A stretch of DNA of 64,000 bases from Pseudoduganella lutea (GTDB lineage Bacteria; Pseudomonadota; Gammaproteobacteria; Burkholderiales; Burkholderiaceae_D). This document shows positions 17,415-24,971 of this stretch, piece after piece; positions within the stretch are counted from its first letter, which is position 1; each line of letters starts with the position of its first letter. The notes under the pieces are model-generated. The model did not search any database, was not told the DNA's origin, and worked only from the letters and a program-made list of their open reading frames with translations. The translations under genes and the position numbers were made by a program. The DNA lies in the NCBI RefSeq assembly GCF_004209755.1, contig NZ_CP035913.1, forward strand, positions 5,518,001-5,582,000, read 5' to 3'.

Positions 17415-18233
17415 ATGCTGCATGCAACGTTACCCATCGATACCGAACCGTTTGCCTTCACGCCCGACCCGGTGGAAGCCGCGCCCGCAAGGCGGCCGCT
17501 GGCGCGGCAGGGCGTGGGTGTCCACCTCGAAGGGTTGACGAAATCGTTCGGCCAGCGTCGCGTGCTCGACGGCATCGGGCTGGAACTGAAGGCGGGCGAA
17601 TTCGTGGCCATCGTCGGCCGCAGCGGTTGCGGCAAGAGCACCTTGCTGCGCACGATCGCCGGGCTGGACGCCGTCGACAGCGGCCGCGTCGCCGTGGGCA
17701 ATGGCGTCAGGCAAGGCGCACCGGGTACGGAGGCGCCGCTGCGCATGATGTTCCAGGAAGCGCGGCTGCTGCCGTGGAAGACGGTGCTGGAAAACGTCGC
17801 GCTGGGATTGCGGAATGGATTGCACGCGGCCGCCGGCGCGCTGGCCGCCGTGGGGCTCGCGGACCGTGCCGATGCGTGGCCGGCGCAGTTGTCCGGCGGC
17901 CAGCGGCAAAGGGTGGCGCTGGCCCGCGCCCTGGTGCATGAACCGTCGCTGCTGCTGCTCGACGAACCGCTCGGCGCGCTCGATGCGCTGACGCGGATCG
18001 AGATGCAGCAACTGATCGAATCGCTGTGGCGCCAGCGCGGTTTCACGGCCGTGCTGGTGACGCACGACGTGCAGGAAGCGGTGGCGCTGGCCGACCGCGT
18101 GCTGCTGATCGAAGACGGCCGTATCACCGTCGACCTTGCCGTGGATTTGCCGCGCCCGCGCCATCGTGGCAACCCGGCGTTTGCCGCGATCGAGGAAAAG
18201 CTGCTGGACCGGCTGCTGGCAAGCCGCGCCTGA
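17415..18233 (+). CDS. ssuB: Aliphatic sulfonate ABC ATPase SsuB
   Basis: A 272-residue ATPase with Walker [14 protein letters not shown]-loop [14 protein letters not shown] (SsuB-specific), signature LSGGQRQR, Walker [13 protein letters not shown] and H-loop VTHDVQEA. It carries an N-terminal extension of about 35 residues before the ABC domain. It is last in the ssu operon, and a strong terminator follows 16 bp later. Confidence 0.92.
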   Translation: MLHATLPIDTEPFAFTPDPVEAAPARRPLARQGVGVHLEGLTKSFGQRRVLDGIGLELKAGEFVAIVGRSGCGKSTLLRTIAGLDAVDSGRVAVGNGVRQGAPGTEAPLRMMFQEARLLPWKTVLENVALGLRNGLHAAAGALAAVGLADRADAWPAQLSGGQRQRVALARALVHEPSLLLLDEPLGALDALTRIEMQQLIESLWRQRGFTAVLVTHDVQEAVALADRVLLIEDGRITVDLAVDLPRPRHRGNPAFAAIEEKLLDRLLASRA

Positions 18234-18249
18234 TTCGTCCGGATCGTGC

Positions 18250-18284
18250 AAGGCGCCGTTCCCCTGCATGGGGAGCGGCGCCTT
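18250..18284 (+). terminator. Terminator after ssuB
   Basis: Left arm AAGGCGCCGTTCCCC and right arm GGGGAGCGGCGCCTT pair over 15 positions with one G-T wobble around a TGCAT loop, followed by a short pyrimidine/T-rich run. It closes the ssuEADCB transcript. Confidence 0.75.
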
Positions 18285-18351
18285 TCTCCTTTGGCAGATG
18301 CGAGGCCAGCCTCGCGCGGGCTATGATGGTTCTATTCCGGCGGGCGCCGCA

Positions 18352-18370
18352 CTATCGATAATTTCGATAG
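18352..18370. promoter_or_regulatory. 19-bp palindrome upstream of yceI
   Basis: CTATCGA (18352-18358) and TCGATAG (18364-18370) are perfect 7-bp inverted arms around TAATT. The site lies 20 bp upstream of the putative -35 of the YceI gene, an activator- or repressor-like position. The binding protein is unknown; LysR- and MarR-type dimers use dyads of this shape. Confidence 0.45.
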
Positions 18371-18390
18371 CACAAGGGTAAATTTTCCGT

Positions 18391-18420
18391 TTTACACTAC
18401 TCTCCGGTCGCGGACATAAT
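18391..18420 (+). promoter_or_regulatory. Putative sigma-70 promoter for yceI
   Basis: TTTACA (18391-18396) and CATAAT (18415-18420) are separated by 18 bp, 55 bp before the YceI start codon. The fit to TTGACA/TATAAT is fair (five of six in each). Confidence 0.4.
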
Positions 18421-18475
18421 GCCGCATCGACAATCTGTCGCCCGATACTGATTTTTAACCACCGGAGAATACAAC

Positions 18476-19042
18476 ATGAAAAAACTGATCGCCCTCGTCC
18501 TGGCCGCCGGCTTCTCGACCGCCGCGCTGGCCGCGCCGGAAACCTATGTGATCGACGACTCGCACACGTTTGCGCGCTTCTCCTACACCCACCTCGGTTT
18601 CTCGACGCAGGAAAGCCGCTTCGACAAGACCAAGGGCAAGATCACCATCGACCGCGCCGCCAAGACCGGTTCGACCGAGATCACGATCGACACGAAGTCG
18701 GTCAACACGGGCAATGACACGTTCAACAGCCATATCAAGGGCGCCGACTTCTTCGACGTCGAGAAATTCCCGACCATCACGTTCAAGTCGACGAAGTTCA
18801 ACTTCAGCGGCGACAGCCTGGCGTCGGTCGACGGCAACCTGACCATCAAGGGCATCACCAAGCCGGTCAACCTGAAGGTCACGTCGTTCAAGTGCCAGCC
18901 GCACCCGATGGCGAAGAAGGATGCCTGCGGCGCAAATGCCACCGCCACGATCAAGCGCTCCGAGTTCAACGCCGGCAAGTACGCGCCGAACGTGAGCGAT
19001 GACGTCACGCTGACGATGTCGGTCGAAGCCATCAAGGAATAA
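18476..19042 (+). CDS. YceI-family periplasmic lipid-binding protein
   Basis: A 188-residue protein with a clear signal peptide (MKKLIALVLAAGFSTAALA-AP). The mature part is the YceI lipocalin-like barrel: YVIDDSHTFARFSYTHLGFS, INTGNDTFNSHIKGADFFD-like segment, FPTITFKSTKF and GNLTIKGITKPVNL. Family members bind isoprenoid chains such as ubiquinone-8 precursors. It is preceded by CCGGAGAA, a good ribosome site. A palindrome plus promoter upstream suggest regulated, single-gene expression. Confidence 0.9.
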   Translation: MKKLIALVLAAGFSTAALAAPETYVIDDSHTFARFSYTHLGFSTQESRFDKTKGKITIDRAAKTGSTEITIDTKSVNTGNDTFNSHIKGADFFDVEKFPTITFKSTKFNFSGDSLASVDGNLTIKGITKPVNLKVTSFKCQPHPMAKKDACGANATATIKRSEFNAGKYAPNVSDDVTLTMSVEAIKE

Positions 19043-19111
19043 GCGGCCGCAAGACCCTCGGCGGGCAGCGGTCGCCCGGCAGTTTTTTAGTAGTTATCCA
19101 AGGAAAAAAGC

Positions 19112-20884
19112 ATGAAGCGACTGATGCTCGCTGCCGCGATCGCGGCGGCAGGGACCAACACATCCATGGCAACCGACCTGATCGTCACCAATGCCAAGGT
19201 GGCGACGATGGTGAAGGACGGCCAGTTCGTCCAGGCCGTGGCGATCGACAACGGCAAGATCTCGGCGCTGGGCACGAATGCCCAGGTGCTGAAGCAGAAA
19301 ACCGCGAACACCCAGGTGATCGACGCGGGCGGCCGCACGGTGATTCCGGGCCTGAACGACTCGCACCTGCACATCATCCGCGAAGGCCTGAACTACAACG
19401 CCGAACTGCGCTGGGATGGCGTCACGTCGCTGAAACGCGCGCTGGAAATGCTGAAGGAGCAGGCGGCCCGCACGCCGGAAGGCCAGTGGATCAAGGTGGT
19501 GGGCGGCTGGAACGAATACCAGTTCGAGGAAAAGCGCCTGCCCACGCTGGCCGAAATCAACGAGGCAGTGCCGGACAAGCCGGTATTCCTGCTGTACCTG
19601 TATGGCCTGGGCTTCCTGAACCAGAAGGGTATCCAGGTACTCGGCTACGACAAGGACACGCAATACAAGGATGGCGTCGTCGAACTGGGCGCGGACGGCA
19701 AGCCGACCGGGCTGCTGGTCGCCAAGCCGAACGCGCTGATTCTGTATTCGACGCTGGCGAAGACGGGCATGCTGCCGCGCGACCAGCAAGTCAATTCCAC
19801 GCAACAGTATTACCGCGAGCTGAACCGCCTGGGCGTCACTAGCGCGATCGACGCGGGCGGCGGCGGCCAGGCCTACCCGGACGATTACGCCGTCAGCCTG
19901 GAACTGGCGAAGGACGGCAAGCTCACGGTGCGCACGTCGTACTACCTGTTCGCGCAAAAGCCCGGCAAGGAGCTGGAAGACTACCAGCGCTGGCTCACGC
20001 AGACAAAGCCGGACAAGAACGATCACCTGTTCTACGCCAACGGCTACAACACCGAGGGGGGCGGCGAGAACCTCGTGTGGAGCGCGGCCGATTTCGAGAA
20101 CTTCCTGGAGCCGCGCCCGGACATGCCGGAGCACATGGAAGGCGAGCTGGAAGCGGTGCTGAAACTGCTGGTGAAGAACCGCTGGCCCTTCCGCATCCAC
20201 GCCACCTACGGCGAATCGATCGAGCGTGACCTGGCCGTCATCGAAAAGGTCGACAGGGAGCTGGGGCTCAAAGGACTGCGCTGGTTCTTCGACCATGCCG
20301 AGACGATCTCGGACGACCAGCTGGCGCGGGTGAAGAAACTCGGCGGCGGCATCGCCGTGCAGAACCGCATGTACTTCCAGGGCGAAGCGTACTGGAAGCG
20401 CTATGGTGCGCAGACGCGCCAGATGCCGCCGATCCGCACGATGCTCAAGATGGGCATCCCGGTTGGCCTGGGTACCGATGGCACCCGCGTGTCCAGCTAT
20501 GGCCCATGGCCGTCGGTCTACTGGGCGGTCTCCGGCAAGACGGCCGGCGGCCTGCAGATCTGGCAGGACAAGGACCGCCTGTCGCGCCACGAAGCCCTGC
20601 GGCTCATGACACGGGGCAGCGCGTGGATGAGCGGCGAGGAAAAGCTCAAGGGCACGCTGGCCGTCGGCCAGTATGCCGACCTGGTGATCCTGCCGCAGGA
20701 TTACTTCACCATGCCGGTCGATGGCATCCGCAACCTGGAAGCGGCGCTGACGATCGTCAACGGCAAGGTGGTGTACGCGAACGATACGTTCGGCAAGTAC
20801 GCACCGCCGGCGCCGGCCGTGCTGCCCGAGTGGAGCCCCGTGAAGTTCTATGGCGGCTATCAGAACAACAACGGCAACCGGTAA
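19112..20884 (+). CDS. Exported YtcJ-like amidohydrolase
   Basis: A 590-residue protein with a probable signal peptide (MKRLMLAAAIAAAG...SMA-T). It has the metal-dependent amidohydrolase layout: an N-terminal beta-sandwich starting DLIVTNAKVATM, metal motif NDSHLHIIREG, HATYGES, FDHAETISDDQ and GLGTDGTRVSSYGPW in the barrel, and a closing strand that re-enters the sandwich (GQYADLVILPQDY). YtcJ relatives hydrolyse N-acyl or cyclic amide substrates; no specific substrate can be named. It is 18 bp upstream of a DoxX gene and probably co-transcribed. Confidence 0.83.
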   Translation: MKRLMLAAAIAAAGTNTSMATDLIVTNAKVATMVKDGQFVQAVAIDNGKISALGTNAQVLKQKTANTQVIDAGGRTVIPGLNDSHLHIIREGLNYNAELRWDGVTSLKRALEMLKEQAARTPEGQWIKVVGGWNEYQFEEKRLPTLAEINEAVPDKPVFLLYLYGLGFLNQKGIQVLGYDKDTQYKDGVVELGADGKPTGLLVAKPNALILYSTLAKTGMLPRDQQVNSTQQYYRELNRLGVTSAIDAGGGGQAYPDDYAVSLELAKDGKLTVRTSYYLFAQKPGKELEDYQRWLTQTKPDKNDHLFYANGYNTEGGGENLVWSAADFENFLEPRPDMPEHMEGELEAVLKLLVKNRWPFRIHATYGESIERDLAVIEKVDRELGLKGLRWFFDHAETISDDQLARVKKLGGGIAVQNRMYFQGEAYWKRYGAQTRQMPPIRTMLKMGIPVGLGTDGTRVSSYGPWPSVYWAVSGKTAGGLQIWQDKDRLSRHEALRLMTRGSAWMSGEEKLKGTLAVGQYADLVILPQDYFTMPVDGIRNLEAALTIVNGKVVYANDTFGKYAPPAPAVLPEWSPVKFYGGYQNNNGNR

Positions 20885-20902
20885 CGGGACAGGGAGGGGC
20901 AG

Positions 20903-21307
20903 ATGCTGAAACGCTTCATCGGAACCTCCACGCCGGATGCGGGCCTGCTGTTTGCCCGCCTGGCGGGTGCCGCGCTGCTGTTGTGGGTGCACGGCTTGCC
21001 GAAGCTGCTGCACTGGCAGCAGGAACTCGCCCACATCGACGACCCGCTGAACATGGGGCGCGGCATCACGCTGGCCTGTGCGCTGTTTGCCGAGGTGGTG
21101 TGCCCGTTGCTGATCGCCGCCGGCCTGTTCACGCGGCTGGCCTGCCTGCCCGTGCTGTTCCTGCTCGGCGTGTCGATGGTGCTCGTGCATCCCGACTGGT
21201 CCGTCGAGCAGGGGCAGTTCGGCTGGCTGCTGCTGATCGTGTTCGGCACGATCGCGCTGGCCGGGGCGGGGCGCTGGTCGCTGGACCGCCGGCTGGCCGC
21301 AGTCTGA
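20903..21307 (+). CDS. DoxX-family membrane protein
   Basis: A 134-residue protein with four hydrophobic helices. The DoxX pattern is visible: LLFARLAGAALLLWVHGLPKL, then GITLACALFAEVVCPLLIAAGLFTRLA and a C-terminal helix ending ALAGAGRWSLDRRL. The family sits in the inner membrane, often beside redox enzymes. A GGGAGGGG ribosome site precedes the ATG. It probably forms a two-gene unit with the amidohydrolase and converges on the chromate-transporter pair, with 3 bp between stops. Confidence 0.82.
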   Translation: MLKRFIGTSTPDAGLLFARLAGAALLLWVHGLPKLLHWQQELAHIDDPLNMGRGITLACALFAEVVCPLLIAAGLFTRLACLPVLFLLGVSMVLVHPDWSVEQGQFGWLLLIVFGTIALAGAGRWSLDRRLAAV

Positions 21308-21310
21308 CGG

Positions 21311-21910
21311 CTACAGCCAGCCCAGGGCGCCGAGCAGGGCGCCCGCCGCCAGCAGCCACAATAAATGGATGCGGGTGCGCCAGATCACGAGCGCCGCCGC
21401 CACCGATACCGCGTACAGCGGCCAGTCGGTGGCGAAGTTGCCGTTCGCGCTGCCGAGGATGATGCCGGTTGAGACCAGCATCGCGATCACGAGCGGCGCC
21501 ATGCCCTGCTTGAAGGCGCGGACGAGGCGCAACTCGCGGTTGCGGTGGCCCCAGTTCGCCGCCAGCAGCATCAGCACGCTGGACGGCAGCAGGGCGCCGA
21601 CCATGGTCACCACCACGCCGAGCACCGCGGCGGCATAGCTGCCCGCGTTCAGGCCCACGTTCCATCCCATCAGCGCCACGAACAGCACGTTCGGGCCGGG
21701 GGCTGCCTGGGCGATCGCGATCGAATCGTTGAATTGCGTCTGCGTGAGCCAGCCATGCTGCTCGACGAGGTAACGGTGCATTTCCGCGGTGGTGGCGATC
21801 GTGCCGCCCACCGACATCAGCGAAATCACCAGGTAATGGACGAACAGGTCGAGCCAGTCGTGCCACGCCAGGGCAATCTGGAGCGGTTGCGAAACGACGT
21901 CGGCGCTCAT
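21311..21910 (-). CDS. Chromate transporter, second half (CHR domain)
   Basis: A 199-residue membrane protein with about six helices. The CHR-domain signature is seen as VISLMSVGGTIATTAEMHRY followed by IAQAAPGPNVLFVALMGW. In ChrA proteins two such domains are fused; here each is a separate gene (short-chain pair), and the product would pair with the 21907-22479 protein in opposite orientation. Role: chromate (or sulfate-like oxyanion) efflux. The start overlaps the upstream gene's stop by 4 bp. Confidence 0.82.
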   Translation of the reverse strand: MSADVVSQPLQIALAWHDWLDLFVHYLVISLMSVGGTIATTAEMHRYLVEQHGWLTQTQFNDSIAIAQAAPGPNVLFVALMGWNVGLNAGSYAAAVLGVVVTMVGALLPSSVLMLLAANWGHRNRELRLVRAFKQGMAPLVIAMLVSTGIILGSANGNFATDWPLYAVSVAAALVIWRTRIHLLWLLAAGALLGALGWL

Positions 21911-22479
21911 GGCTTGAGCCTGTGCCAGGTAAGCACGCAGCCGGTGCCGCCCAGCACCAGCAGGGCGGCCAGCATGGGCACGCGCAACACGACGAGGCCG
22001 ATGACACCCAGCGCGGCCAGCGACAGCGTGACGGCCAGCGGCAGCGGGTGCTTGCGCAGCGTGGCCGCCAGCTTGATGCCGGTGGCGACGATCATGCCCG
22101 CGGCCACCGCGGCCATGCCGCGCAGTGCGCCGGCCACACGGGGGTGGTCCGAATAATGGGAATAGATCGAGCCGAGCGTCAGCACCACCAGCGCCGGCAC
22201 CAACAGCAGGCCCAGCAGGGCAACGGCGGCGCCGCGCAAGCCGAAGAAGCGGCTGCCGATGACCAGCGACAGGTTGCACACGTTGGGCCCGGGCATGGTC
22301 TGGGCGACGGCCCATTCCTCGATGAACTCATCGTGTGTCATCCAGCGCCGTCGTTCGACGATTTCGCGCTGCACCACGGGCAGCACGCCGCCGAAGCCCT
22401 GCAAGGCCAGTACGGTGAAAGCAATGAACAGTTCGGTCAGGGAGCGGGGGCGGTTCGGTGCATCGGTCATGGGCATCAT
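21907..22479 (-). CDS. Chromate transporter, first half (CHR domain)
   Basis: A 190-residue membrane protein. It opens LTELFIAFTVLALQGFGGVLPVVQREIV, then AVAQTMPGPNVCNLSLVIGSRFFGLRG, both typical of the N-terminal CHR domain. The start could be 22479 (MMPM) or 22470 (MTDAP). Translation is coupled to the partner gene by an ATGA overlap. Chromate enters as a sulfate analogue, so the pair may relate to the sulfur-oxyanion theme nearby, but that is inference. Confidence 0.82.
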   Translation of the reverse strand: MMPMTDAPNRPRSLTELFIAFTVLALQGFGGVLPVVQREIVERRRWMTHDEFIEEWAVAQTMPGPNVCNLSLVIGSRFFGLRGAAVALLGLLLVPALVVLTLGSIYSHYSDHPRVAGALRGMAAVAAGMIVATGIKLAATLRKHPLPLAVTLSLAALGVIGLVVLRVPMLAALLVLGGTGCVLTWHRLKP

Positions 22480-22524
22480 TATCCGCGCCCTGTTGCCATG
22501 TGTCCACGCCGCCGCCTGCTCGGG

Positions 22525-22689
22525 TCAGCCGCCGCCGATTCCTTCCTGGATCACGCCGCTGCCGCCGCAATTCTGGCAAGACTTGCCATCCTCCAGCTTG
22601 CCGGTGCCATGACAGGCAGGGCAGACATCCTCGCCGCTGCCAGGGGTGCCAGGTGCCGCTTCATCGCCGGGATTGATTGGTTCGCTCAT
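22525..22689 (-). CDS. 54-residue DnaJ-type zinc-knuckle protein
   Basis: A small protein whose C-terminal half carries CPACHGTGKL and CQNCGGSGV. These are two CxxCxGxG knuckles, as in the zinc-binding region of DnaJ, spaced to bind one Zn. The N-terminal half (MSEPINPGDEAAPGTPGSGE) is acidic and probably disordered. The start at 22689 is fixed by an AAGGAGACC ribosome site 4 nt upstream. No function is known. It sits behind the split chromate transporter and is transcribed in the same direction from upstream of it. Confidence 0.7.
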   Translation of the reverse strand: MSEPINPGDEAAPGTPGSGEDVCPACHGTGKLEDGKSCQNCGGSGVIQEGIGGG

Positions 22690-22908
22690 GGTGGTCTCCT
22701 TGGAAGAAGCCGCAGCATAGCGCGGCACCGCAGCCTGCACTGCGAGGCATTTAACACTCGGTGCATTCGCTGGCAAGCCGCGCCCGACGCACGGCGCAAC
22801 CAGGCCGGGACAAGGGCGGGTCACCGACGGGTTATGCACAAATTATGGTTGGAGAAATAAGTGGGAACTTTTTTCAACACCTTGCAGCGATTTCACCGAT
22901 GGGCTCGC

Positions 22909-23077
22909 AAGTGCTTGATTTTATTGAGGGCCGCGTTTGCCTTTTGAACGGGCAGTTTAAGGAAAATGGCGCCGTTACTGGCTGTTTGGGTTGTCAAGGG
23001 TGTCTTATCAACAAAGTTATCCCCAACCTGTGTGGATATTCCAAAAAATGCTTCAGAATCCGCTACTTAGCAATGCT
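22909..23077. repeat. 169-bp intergenic element with DnaA-box-like motifs, copy 1
   Basis: The element starts AAGTGCTTGATTT and ends near TTAGCAATGCT. It shares a colinear series of blocks with copy 2 at 24039-24208 (GAACGGGCA, TGTCAAG, GTTATCC, TTAGCAA), at almost identical length. It holds TTATCAACA (23005-23013), TTATCCCCA (23017-23025) and the reverse of ATATCCACA (23031-23039), each one mismatch from the DnaA box TTATCCACA. It occupies most of the 457-bp gap 22690-23146, ending 70 bp beyond the response-regulator stop codon. The rest of that gap shows nothing else clear. Confidence 0.7.
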
Positions 23078-23146
23078 TGTGTGGCGTGAAGCCAGCCATT
23101 TCGCCGTAAATGGGGGTGATGTGCGGGTTAGCCACAAACTGTATGC

Positions 23147-23869
23147 CTATACAGCGCCGTCCGCATCGTCATCGGGTGCGAAACGGCCTGTCACGGTAAA
23201 CTGGCCTGTCGCCGGGCCAGGGGCGACCTGCACTCGTACGGGCACGGCGGGTTCGCCCAGATGGATTTCGCCGCTCCAGCCCTGTCCGGCACGCAAGGCG
23301 GCCAGCATCGCCGCGGCGGGTTCGTGCACCGACCGCAATGCCGCCTCGGCGCGGGCGATGCGCTGCTCCGCTTCGTGCAGGCTGTGATAGCTGCGCAGCG
23401 AGGCGATCACGGTCGTGAAGAGCTTGCGCGTCGTCAGGTCCGTCTTGCACCAGAAATCGTTGATGTCGTAGTCCAGGATGATGCTGTGCTCCAGCGCCTG
23501 GCCCGGCTGCCCCGTGCGCAGCACGACGCGCACGAGGGGATTGCGCAGCTCGTCGCGAATGCGCCGGGCCACCTTCAGGCCCGCGTCGGCCGTTTCCATG
23601 ATCACATCGAGCAGCACGAGCGCCGTGTCGCCATGGCTGCGCAGCACGGACAGTGCCTCTTCGCTGCTGTAGGCATGCAGGAAGGACAAACGCCGGCCCA
23701 TGAAATGCGCATTGCTGAGCGAAAACTTCGTCACGACGTGCACGTCCACGTCATCGTCGACGATCAGCACTTTCCAGGGCGGCGGCCCGGCCTGCGGCTG
23801 GGCATCCGGGGCCGGCATGTCGTCTTCTATCATCCAGCCTTCGCTGGCTTCATCCGTATTGACTTGCAT
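23147..23869 (-). CDS. Response regulator (DUF3369-type receiver, no output domain)
   Basis: A 240-residue protein. Residues about 32-165 form a receiver domain: KVLIVDDDVDVHVVTKFSLS, phosphoacceptor Asp in LVLLDVIMETADAGL, and VVLRTGQPGQALEHSIILDYDIND, which is characteristic of receivers linked to DUF3369. Known relatives continue into a DUF3369 plus HD-GYP/EAL output; here the tail after about residue 170 is short and ends in an acidic DDDADGAV, so no catalytic output is seen. It stands alone, bracketed by two copies of a DnaA-box-bearing repeat. Confidence 0.8.
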   Translation of the reverse strand: MQVNTDEASEGWMIEDDMPAPDAQPQAGPPPWKVLIVDDDVDVHVVTKFSLSNAHFMGRRLSFLHAYSSEEALSVLRSHGDTALVLLDVIMETADAGLKVARRIRDELRNPLVRVVLRTGQPGQALEHSIILDYDINDFWCKTDLTTRKLFTTVIASLRSYHSLHEAEQRIARAEAALRSVHEPAAAMLAALRAGQGWSGEIHLGEPAVPVRVQVAPGPATGQFTVTGRFAPDDDADGAV

Positions 23870-24038
23870 GATGTACTCGCTGCAACGTGCATTAGACTAC
23901 CTGATGCTGACACTATTCCTCGACGGCATTTTTGTCAAAGGTTGCGCCCGCGGCCGCACTGGTCGGCGTGAACGAAGTGCCTGCAAATTTTTTTCCGGCC
24001 CGTCGCCGGGCGCTTCCGGCATAGCCGAACCCATCTGT

Positions 24039-24208
24039 AAGTGCTTGATTTCACAAGGCGAAAAATTTGCCTCAAGAACGGGCATTTTGTTAAAACCCGC
24101 ACCAGTACTGGGTTTCCGGCCTGTCAAGCCCCGCTTGTCCACATCGTTATCCACAACGGAAGTGGATAAGTACAAAATAAGCTTTAAAAACGGCTTGTTA
24201 GCAAGGCT
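24039..24208. repeat. 170-bp intergenic element with DnaA boxes, copy 2
   Basis: Same orientation and block order as copy 1 (22909-23077). It contains TTGTCCACA (24135-24143), a perfect DnaA box TTATCCACA (24147-24155) and, inverted, TTATCCACT (24161-24169), all within 35 bp, followed by an AT-rich run (TACAAAATAAGCTTTAAAAA). It fills the right half of the 342-bp gap between the response regulator and the HD-domain gene, stopping 3 bp from the latter's stop codon. No dnaA, dnaN, parAB or gidA gene is nearby, so it is not the usual chromosomal origin. Confidence 0.72.
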
Positions 24209-24211
24209 CTC

Positions 24212-24967
24212 TCAAGTGATGCTTTGTTTCAACCTCAGCAATTCTTCCAGGAACCGTTCCGCTGCCAGTGTGGGCGGCCAGGGTTCCCATGGCGTGCCGC
24301 CATACAACGGGTGCAGTGGGTCGTCCACCAGCGGCCGCATGCGGATCTTCAGCGTGCGACGCACTTCGTCCGGTGACCAGCCAACGGCGTGCACGGCCTC
24401 GCTCGCGGCCGCAAGGCGGTCGGCACGCTTGTGGGCCAGGTAGGCGGCACTTGTCCACGCCGGCAGGCCATAGCGCAGGAAGACGGCTTGTTCCAGCCGT
24501 TGCGTCAGGTCGCGGAACGCGGTACCCAGGAAGGGCTTCAGCACGGAGATGCAATCGAAGCCCAGCAGGCCTTCTTCCGCATCGTGCAGCAGCTCGCGCA
24601 GCGCGGTGACCGGATCGAGTGGCGCGCCCGCCGCATTGCGCCGCAGCTGCAGCACCGTCAGCGAATGCTGGGCGACCGACAGGGGCAAGGGCCAGGCCGA
24701 ATGGCCGCCCCAGCGGTAGGTGCGCGCCAGGCCCAGGGCCAGGTCGGCATCTTCCCAATCGAACGGGGTGGGGTCCAGCAAGTCGAGGCGCTTGCCGGAC
24801 GGCATGCGAACCCAGGCGCGGGTACCGGGCCGCGCAACGGGCAGGCCCGTTGCCGCGCGGCGGCGCAAGGCATCATTGCCCGGATTGCCACGTTGGATGG
24901 CAGCTTGCTGACCGGCGCCACTGCCGTCGGCGCCGTCCTGGTTCCCGCCGTACTGATTCCATTTCAT
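24212..24967 (-). CDS. HD-domain phosphohydrolase (YfbR/YfdR-like)
   Basis: A 251-residue cytoplasmic protein. The HD signature is split as LSVAQHSLTVL (His), LRELLHDAEEGLLG (His-Asp) and AHKRADRLAAASE (Asp), as in metal-dependent nucleotide phosphohydrolases of the YfbR/YfdR type. An N-terminal stretch GTRAWVRMPSGKRLDLLDPTPFDWE is typical of this subgroup. Substrate is probably a (deoxy)nucleotide, by family. ATG 24967 lies 4 bp after the YceI-lipoprotein stop, so the two share a transcript. Confidence 0.78.
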   Translation of the reverse strand: MKWNQYGGNQDGADGSGAGQQAAIQRGNPGNDALRRRAATGLPVARPGTRAWVRMPSGKRLDLLDPTPFDWEDADLALGLARTYRWGGHSAWPLPLSVAQHSLTVLQLRRNAAGAPLDPVTALRELLHDAEEGLLGFDCISVLKPFLGTAFRDLTQRLEQAVFLRYGLPAWTSAAYLAHKRADRLAAASEAVHAVGWSPDEVRRTLKIRMRPLVDDPLHPLYGGTPWEPWPPTLAAERFLEELLRLKQSIT

Positions 24968-24971
24968 GACG

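Noticed and set aside
23897..24175. 92-codon open frame on the minus strand
   Set aside because: It lies largely inside the conserved DnaA-box repeat, lacks a ribosome site and has no protein-like composition.
22909..24208. Chromosomal origin of replication
   Set aside because: DnaA-box-like motifs are present, but dnaA, dnaN, gyrB, gidA and parAB are all absent and the motifs occur in a duplicated short element.
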